64,000 nt of DNA from Azolla caroliniana (Eukaryota > Polypodiophyta), in the NCBI GenBank assembly GCA_043228905.1, contig JBHGNT010000017.1:14694001-14758000 (forward strand). The letters run 5' to 3'. The position numbers and the translations under genes are program-made. The notes below the pieces were generated by a model. That model was given only the letters and a program-made list of their open reading frames with translations. It had not been told where the DNA came from and did no database searches. Below, in pieces: positions 56,834 to 64,000 of the stretch; positions within the stretch are counted from its first letter, which is position 1; each line of letters starts with the position of its first letter.

Positions 56834-57750
56834 CTAGGTCATCTCGTCGCCGGCAAGGTTTATCTCACTCTCCTCGGTGATGAGCATCAACTCTTCTTCA
56901 CTTGCCGCGATTGCCATCGTTCCCTTCCGGTCCGGCCCCCTCCGGTCTTTACCGTTCCGGTCCGGGGTCCGCTTCGAATCGGTACCATCGGTTTCCTTGT
57001 CTTTTCGGAAATGCCGGCAGTTCTTTTGGAAGTGCCCCGGCTTGCCACAATAGAAGCAAGTAGGCCTCCCCCTTGACTTTGACCGTGTCCCCGACTTCTC
57101 CCGGTTCTGGGGACTACGGTTTCTATGTCTTCCGCATTCCGATTCGGTAAGGAGCGCTTTGGAGTCGGAGCTCGTATCTTTATCTTTCCGATGCGCCTCC
57201 TCATCTAGCAAGCTCGACTTTACTCTTGCTAGGGATAATCGCTTTCCTTCCGGCCCGGCGTTGCCCAAAGTGAAAACCAACGTCTCCCAGCTATCCGGGA
57301 GGGAACCGAGCAGGAGTAGCACTAGTACCTCATCAACGAGAGGTACTTCCAATGAAGTTGCCTGGTGGATCGGCCCCTGGAAGGCATTCATGTGCTCCGC
57401 CATGCTGGAGCCATCTTGGTACCGGAGTCTTACTAGCTTCCAGAATACCGAAACCTGATTAACAACATTTTTGTTCTGAAACATAATGTCGATCTTCTCC
57501 CAGAGCTCATGAGCCTTGCTCTCTTCATTGAAGTTGTTGTATAGGCTCATGTCAATGAAACACCGTATGTACGTCGTTGTCTTCATGTGCATCACCTCCC
57601 ATATCGCAGCGTGGTTTTGTCCGGTCTCTAGTCCCCGAATTGAACCGGCAGCGAGAGGTCTTTAACCACGAGCATATCCCTCATCTTCGACTTCCACACT
57701 GAATAGTTGGAACCGGTGAGCTTGAACATGCCGCCCAATGATTCGTCCAT
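56834..57750 (-). pseudogene. copia-B gag
   Basis: Starts at ATG 57750 (MDESLGGMFKLTGSN), 30 nt after the 5' LTR, includes YSVWKSKMRDML and is broken by a one-base deletion near 57630. The rest (253 codons, 57595-56834) has CFIDMSLYNNFNEE, LWEKIDIMF, a UBN2-type gag core, and a zinc knuckle CFYCGKPGHFQKNC (C-x2-C-x4-H-x4-C) near residue 180. A basic spacer leads into the protease. Confidence 0.93.
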
Positions 57751-57763
57751 TTTCTGTGTCGTT

Positions 57764-57779
57764 TCGCTTTGATACCACT
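57764..57779 (-). other. copia-B primer-binding site
   Basis: On minus, AGTGGTATCAAAGCG follows the 5' LTR. TGGTATCA-AGC is complementary to the 3' end of plant initiator tRNA-Met. Confidence 0.85.
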
Positions 57780-58506
57780 TGACGGGAACTGCACGCTCCG
57801 TATACGCAACGCTCGGCCACAACCGAGCTTAGAATCATACACAGAAAACGGGAAATAAATTCAGGACACAAAGTAGAGAAGAGTACACAGGATGTTTTGC
57901 GTGGAAAACCCAAACTAGGGAAAAAACCACGGCAGCCCACAGGCTGCAAACTATCACTATGTTACAGTATACAACAGTAAAGCATCGAGGCAACAACCTC
58001 GAGCTTTCTATCTTCGCCACAGGCGGTGGTTACAACAGAGGCAACGACCTCTTTCTCTCTCTCTCTCTCTCTCTGTACACGGTTACACACTCTCTCTCTT
58101 CTTGCACCAAGAAGAATAACCAACAACCACTAAAAGTTTCCCCTAAGTCATATTTATACTTATATGACTTTTCGGCTATTTACAAATATAGCCATGATGG
58201 ACTCTCAAAAACATATTTACGAATATGTCTCTTCATCCGGTGAGCACTCCTCACCGGGTCTACACCATCCGGCTCTCCGTAGCCGGGTACTCCTCATCCG
58301 GTTCTCACCGGGTCTGCACCATCCGGCTCTCCGTAGACGGGTACTCCTCATCTGGTTCTCACCGGGTCTGCACCATCTGGCTCTCCGTAGCCGGGTACTC
58401 CTCATCCGGTTCTCACCGGGTCTGCACCATCTGGCTCTCTATAGTCGGGTACGTTCATCAGCACTGTTCTTCTCCCTTCCCATCCGGAGGGACCTGTCTC
58501 CCAACA
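57780..58506 (-). mobile_element. copia-B 5' LTR
   Basis: 727 bp with four copies of the 54-bp repeat (starts 58257, 58311, 58365, 58419). Otherwise nearly identical to the 3' LTR. Confidence 0.95.
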
Positions 58507-59647
58507 AAATGTTGTGTTTTTGAGCAAGGTGTGCAACTCTTATCAATATGATCCAAAAATTCTTGAGTGAAAACATCCATTTGAATATCATGGTAGACAA
58601 TCTCAAGACAATTTGAATCCATTGACATCTTAAAAACTTTGGTTGCTTGTGGTACTGACAACCCCAAACAAATATGCTTTTGATGTTTCAAGGTATGCCA
58701 CCAAGTCAAGATGCAAGCTACGAATGCCAATTTTGTATTGGCAATGGCACAAGATGTGGAACCACCTCTATTGCAAAAAATTTGTCTATTTTTTTAAATA
58801 AGAACAAAGTACAAGTTTTAAATGTATCACATTTCCCCTTTCAATGAAATGTAAATACCATTAACCATAAGATAATATTCTTATATATCTAGTCAATTTA
58901 TGTATAGTATGTAAGTTAAAGCATGAGCGCTAGTGGCCACATCTCTTAGTTGTTAGTGCAAGTGAGATGCTATATAAAGGGTATCTCATCCTAGGTGTGG
59001 ATGAGAAAAAAAAGTACTTATGTATGGGGGAGAATACAAGTGCAACGTGGCTCACAAATTCTCAAGAGGGTTGAAATCCTAGGTTCAATTGTTGGAGCTA
59101 TTCAGGGGTTCACGGGTTCAAAATCTAGCTCGATAAAACAATCTAAATACAAACCAACTTTTCACGGACATGACAATCTAAATACAATCTAACTTCACAG
59201 ACATGACAACGATCATGTCAAGATCCAAACTCGTGACCTCTTGTGTTATAATGGAGTGTTATGTGTTAACCAACATGTCCAATATACAGTCATATACATG
59301 ATTGTTCCTTGCAGCTTTAAGCTAGCATCATGAGCATAATTGCTCCATTGTATTATTCACACTTGGCACATGCATGCGTATATACATGCTCTAGTGTATC
59401 ACATGCATGCCACAGGCATGCAAGCCGCTTAGTACAAATATTTGAGTTCACCTTGAATGAATTCAAGGTGAACAACACCAGTTAATAATACTTGCCCTTA
59501 GCTTGTCAATTGTGTCTTTGTAACGCTTTTAGGCTTGTTGATCACATCCTTGTAGTATCCTTGTAGCTTTGATTCTTCTATCCTTAATAGTTTCTTCACC
59601 TTCCTTTTTCGCTCTCTCCCTCTTCACTAGCCACACATCAAAAGCCA
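58507..59647. other. region between copia-B and the gypsy-C gag relic
   Basis: Contains a minus-strand frame to 58730 (THLKHQKH-like, not recognised), a TATA box (CTATATAAAGGG at 58973) that may belong to the LTR or leader of gypsy-C, a minus-strand SINE-like piece at about 59190-59290 (GTTGGTTAACAC and GGTCACGAGTTTGGATC on minus), and a hairpin at 59446-59473 (GTTCACCTTGAAT arms). Confidence 0.45.
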
Positions 59648-59868
59648 TGTCTGATCCATCCGATAGCCTACCCCAAATACTTGCAGCTTTGGAATAACTC
59701 CAAGTTGAGAACGTTACCCTTCGTCAATCTTTACTTGAGCTTCAGGCTGTCACATCCTCGGTTACCCCAACCACCACAATCAACCCACCGCCACCATCCC
59801 AAGAACCCTACTATGAACCCAAGGTTAGCCTTCCTGATAAGTTCGATGGAACGTGTGCACGACTACGC

Positions 59869-60999
59869 TGTCGTGAAGATTTTCGACAACGGTGTGAAAA
59901 TTGCATGGAATGTACAAAATCGAGTGTGGTTCTTCACACAAGACATGAAACAATAACATTGAAGATACTATTTTAGATTAGTTTAATATCTTGGAATGGG
60001 AAGATGGAGGTCTTCAAGAGCTTCCGAATGTACTTTACTACATTTGAAACGGACAACTAAATGTCAAGTTATATGAATGTGAAGTTTGAGAAGAAGAAGA
60101 GAAAAACAAAACTATGAAATATCCCACATAGATAGGACAAATCAGGATCCCACAGTATATAAGCAGAGCCAGAACTTATTACTTTTTGCTTATGTGTGGA
60201 GCATAGAATGTTCTTGGGCTAAAATGTGGCTTAACTACTTGTAATGGTTTTGGAGGACCAGACGGCGACGGAACCGGAATCGGAACGGACGAACGGACGA
60301 CACTGGATGGACGGGATAGGCGGATTGATTGAATAGGTTGATCGCGACGGTTTCGGTGTGAAATGAACAAAATCATCTAAACTAAAAAACCTAGTAAAAA
60401 TTTGTATGCAAAGGAATGTAAGCAAGGCTTGAACCCTACACCTCCAAGATAAGTGGCAATAAACTTACCACTAAGCCAAGTCGTTTCCTTAAAAATGTGA
60501 TTCCTACCAATAACATAGTTTCACATGTAAATTCTCATATTAGAGCTTGAATGAGTGACATGGTTATCATGCATCACATGTAATGCATGAGTGCCAAATG
60601 GCAAACATGTATCACATGCATTCCATGCATTGTATGCATTGCTTGTACCCTCACATGCATCATATGCATGGGGGAATCTATAAAAGAGGGGATGAAAAAG
60701 ATCAAAGTGGGAGCTATGTATTAATCAAGAAATTAAAAGTAAGAAAATTTGTTATCCAATTGATGATATATCTTGTTCCTCAAATCTAAAGTCAAGGGTT
60801 CAATCTTAATATCTCTCTCCATTTCAATCTCTCTCAATCTAAAGTCAAGCATTCTATCTTATCTCAGTCTCTCTCTCTCTTTCAATCTATCTTAAATCCT
60901 CTCTCACTAAAGCTAGTGCAAACTTCGAGTCCTTCCGGTCAAGAAAATCGGTGGTTCCGCCTCACAATCCGCATGTAGTGACGAATGTTTTTCATGACA
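59869..60999 (+). mobile_element. LTR-like insertion, TGTCGTGA family, copy d
   Basis: Starts TGTCGTGAAGATTTTCGAC and ends TTTTTCATGACA, flanked by ACGC (59865-59868) and ACGT (61000-61003). Removing it and one flank copy restores the gag frame, so the borders are exact. TATA box CTATAAAAGAGG at 60678, family signature GGTGGTTCCGCCTCACAATCC at 60949. Confidence 0.85.
60424..60484 (-). mobile_element. SINE-like tRNA-derived fragment
   Basis: On minus, CTTGGCTTAGTGGTAAG (A-box-like) and GTAGGGTTCAAGCC (B-box-like) are spaced about 30 bp apart, inside LTR-like copy d. Confidence 0.4.
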
Positions 61000-62265
61000 A
61001 CGTGGCTTCCTTAATCAGATCTGCCTCATCATCTACCTACAACCCCGTCATTACGCCACAAGGTTCCACCAGGTCGGTCTCTTGGATTCGCTACTGATGG
61101 GACAAGCGGAGGCGTGGTTCGCTCCCTTGGTGGAAACAACATCGCCACTTTTGGAAGATTTCCCAACCTTTCTCACGGAGTTTAAAGCTACTTTTGAGGA
61201 GACGGACCAACGTCGAGCTACGCTCACTAAGATATGTTCCCTATAGCAAAGTAATCACGCAACCTCCACCTACGCCTCTGAATTCCACCAACTTGCCTGC
61301 AATGTGGGGTGGGGCGATCAAGCCCTACGTGACCAATTTCGTCGGGGATTGAGAGGTGATGTAAACAATTTATTACTAAATTTTCTAGAGCTGACCTCAC
61401 TAAACGAAGCGATAACACATGCAATATGTTGTGATAACCATCTCAAGAGAAACGTACGACCCGAGCAATAAGGCTTGGGCCATCTTCTTTTTGGCCTTCT
61501 TCCTCTCAATCTCTAACCCTGCCATATGTCCTGAACCAAGTCCCAACCACTGATTCACCTACACCGATGGAGGTGGATAAAGTGGGACCTCGATCGTTGT
61601 CCAGTGCACAATGATAACATCAACAGGACAACAACTTGTGTTTCTACTGTGGCGTGTCTGGACATGTTGTTGCCTCTTGCCCGGTGAAAGGTAGTCGCAT
61701 ACCGGGAAACAGGTGGGCCCAGGTGTAGTAAGAGCTATGCAACTAGGCTCCATCCGTCAGATGATCAACTCTACTCATGAGGCACCATCTCGAAATGGTT
61801 TTACGGTACCAGTGAGCTTGCAAATAGGGACTTGGGTGATATGCACCACTGCCCTACTTGATTTTGGATCCACGACATGTTTTATGGACGTGCGCTTTGG
61901 CCATACACACTCCATCTCTAAGGTCTCAAAACAAAACCTATTCTGGTCGAGGTTATTGACAGACGACCACTCCTGTCGGGTGCCATCATAGAAGAAACGA
62001 TTGTAGTAGAACTCACTATGGGATCTCATCGGGAAACGATCGCATTCGATCTAATTTCTTCCCCTCGACATCCTGTCATTTTATGATTGTCCTGGTTAGT
62101 GACGCACAATCCCACTGCGGATTGGCGTAGGCAATCCCTCGACTTCACAACTCGGATGGGCAAAGCTAATAAAAACTTCAAAGTTGTTCATGACATCGGC
62201 GCTTCGCCTGGTCAGGTAAAGCCGGAGGATGACCATCCCGCTCAAGCTGCTACTACGGTCGAACA

Positions 62266-63490
62266 TTAAACCTCAAACACGTTTGTGTTCACAAGTGGAA
62301 GGATCGCACAAAAATGGAAGGATAAGGAATATTTCATTTGATTTTGGGGTTTATATACCCATTTCACAAAACACAATGATACCAATATCACACGTTCTCA
62401 AAAATTCGTTGGAAAAGCTTAAAGATCCACAATTTAATGAAGTTGGAAAGTCATAAAATTTAGGCTCTGATCCAAAAGTTACAATGTGTATTTTCTTGAA
62501 AAAACAAGTAATGTTTTTTTAACAAACAATCTTCATACAAAGCGACAAATTTCAAAACATAACCTTTATGTCATTCGAGTATTACAAACAAAATTTGATT
62601 ACAATTTGATACCAAAATTACATTTAGGAGTTTAGGGTTTACATAAATCACTCCGTTCATGATCTAGAATCACTACTATAACTAATATACAAGGTTGATT
62701 ATTCCTCGTCATCCTCAAATGTACCTATTAAAGCATTGTCTTCATTTGAAATCAGATGGTGTGATTCTAAATTATTTGTTGAAGATCTTGTAGAATCAGT
62801 AATTTCTCCTTATTATGTCTATTGTTGACTTCCCTAAATGTCTAGCTTTTGTTAGCGTAAAGTCGTAAACAATAATATCCACCTCACAAATGTCAAGGGA
62901 TGATGGATGATGTGTTACAAATGTTTCTTTTCCTCTTTCTATTTCCTCTTGACCTTGGACATTCCATCATCTCTAGAACACATACTTACTTGTAAATGCA
63001 TTTTTGCTTTGAGTGTTGTACCAATGCACCTTTATAGACTAGATTTGATTTTAGTTATCATGCATCACCATGTCCAAAACCTTAACAATCCAAAATTGGT
63101 GCCCTAGCTCATTATCATCAACATATGTAGCAATTAACATTCCCACCTTGAGTTCTTGCAAATTTCCTTGCCACCTAACTTTAGTTGCTTTGTCATCCTT
63201 GGTCCAACATAAATGGCTTTGTTTTAGATGGAGCAATTTGTCATTAATCGCATTAGGTGCAGGATCCTAAGTTTTGTTGATCATACGATCGTCGACAAGG
63301 AGTGCGCATGGTGTATCATCGGTGCACGGCTTAGAGAGCATGAGAGAGAGATTAAACCTTCATAACTTAAATTACTATAAGGATTAAAACTTAAATATAA
63401 CTAAAATATCTAAAACTATAATGAGAAAGGGAGAGAGGGCTAGTCATTAGGTATTAATTCAAAAGACAAACAAATGTTACTAACATGTTA

Positions 63491-63543
<53 letters not shown>

Positions 63544-63625
63544 TTAAAAGCAAAGCTACTACTAATTATCATTAAGATTAGGAAAGAAAAGAAATTACAT
63601 GGGGATATGGTCATGAGCAAACTAG
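62266..63625. other. gene-poor stretch
   Basis: A-T rich, with short open frames only. A minus-strand frame at 63236-63051 (KVRWQGNLQELKVGML) is not recognised. Confidence 0.5.
63491..63541. repeat. (GA)n microsatellite
   Basis: About 25 AG units, preceded by a short interrupted GA run. Confidence 0.95.
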
Positions 63626-64000
63626 TTTCGCCCACTATGGGGCTCATCAGTGCTAAAATGACCATTAGGGTTGGATAGGTTTATATAAGGAGTTTTAGGA
63701 GAGGGTTTAGAGAAATGACAATAGGGAGTGGGGGTGTGTGCTTATGGATATGATTTGGAAAGGGGAAGATTTGGAGAAGAAGGAAAAAGATACTATGAGC
63801 TTTAATGATCCTAAGTCACATTAAAGCTCATAGTATCTTTTTCCTTCTTCTCCAAATCTTCCCCTTTCCAAATCATATCCATAAGCACACACCCCCACTC
63901 CCTATTGTCATTTCTCTAAACCCTCTCCTAAAACTCCTTATATAAACCTATCCAACCCTAATGGTCATTTTAGCACTGATGAGCCCCATAGTGGGCGAAA
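63626..64000. repeat. perfect inverted repeat reaching the window end
   Basis: 63626-63807 and 63819-64000 are exact reverse complements (182 bp each) around an 11-nt spacer ATCCTAAGTCA. The right arm ends at the last base of the window, so the true arm length is unknown. Each arm carries TTTATATAAGG. Confidence 0.95.

Larger units (their letters stand above)
52917..58506 (-). mobile_element. copia-B, near-complete Ty1/copia retrotransposon
   Basis: 5590 bp on minus with two LTRs, initiator-Met primer site, gag-pol and polypurine tract. Flanks are GAATG (52912-52916) and AAATG (58507-58511), a 5-bp duplication with one change. The coding region is full length but has one frameshift and two stops. 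LTRs are very similar apart from a difference in an internal repeat number, so insertion is fairly recent. Confidence 0.95.
59648..62265 (+). pseudogene. gypsy-C gag-protease relic, split by an insertion
   Basis: Begins MSDPSDSLPQILAAL with a stop at 59696, then VTLRQSLLELQAV, a proline-rich segment and VSLPDKFDGTCARL. It breaks at 59868, resumes at 61000 with RGFLNQICLIIYLQPRHYA and continues MGQAEAWFAPLVET (gag core) to about 61440. A zinc knuckle CFYCGVSGHVVASC lies at about 61637-61680. A protease-like region follows (LLDFGSTTCFMD, 61855-61890) with a WLVTHNPTADWRRQSL motif at 62090. Frameshifts and stops are frequent. No RT follows before 62300. Confidence 0.85.

Overview
This window is nuclear DNA of a land plant. 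It has GT-AG introns, a plant GDP-mannose 3,5-epimerase gene of six exons, a DUF716/TMEM45-like membrane protein gene, telo-box motifs (TTAGGGTTT), a retrotransposon primer-binding site matching plant initiator tRNA-Met, and many nested plant-type Ty1/copia and Ty3/gypsy elements. The species cannot be named from the sequence. The low gene density and deep nesting suggest a large, repeat-rich genome.

Layout. 1-4869: a decayed plus-strand copia element (copia-A) carrying a solo LTR of its own family in its RT/RNase H region, and a second LTR-like insertion inside its 3' LTR. 4870-5357 and 22714-23891: two halves of a minus-strand LINE, split by a gypsy element that is internally inverted (gag-protease on minus at 5353-8098, protease-RT-RNase H-integrase on plus at 8283-22445). 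An 88-bp piece of the LINE is present on both sides of it. 10043-20848: a 10.8-kb DNA transposon with 24-bp terminal inverted repeats and a TAGA target duplication, sitting inside the gypsy RNase H. 28101-29069: the DUF716 gene. 32218-34982 (minus): the epimerase gene. 35030-45265: gene-poor DNA with simple repeats and diverged duplications. 45266-46514: another LTR-like insertion. 47175-48922: an element with 185-bp inverted repeats. 50190-50700: a solo copia LTR. 51530-52916: a chromovirus integrase relic. 52917-58506 (minus): a nearly complete copia element (copia-B) with both LTRs, PBS, PPT and three coding lesions. 59648-62265: a gypsy gag-protease relic split by a fourth LTR-like insertion. 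63626-64000: a perfect palindrome running off the window edge.

The most interesting object is the 10.8-kb transposon. It encodes a Cys-rich DDE-type transposase (minus strand), a protein with a degenerate FCP1/NIF-type HAD phosphatase fold (plus), and an uncharacterised nuclear-localised-looking protein (plus). It carries more than 2.5 kb of arrays of the palindrome AGCTAATTAGCT on a 20-bp period. These arrays fill an intron of the plus-strand gene and an intron of the oppositely oriented transposase, and single copies lie beside both termini and between the convergent genes. The transposase main exon is open for 604 codons while the surrounding gypsy has many stops, so the transposon is the younger insertion. 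I infer a self-contained mobile system whose accessory proteins and palindromic arrays may act in transposition or silencing control. The link between a HAD-like protein and this transposase type is the part most likely to be undescribed.
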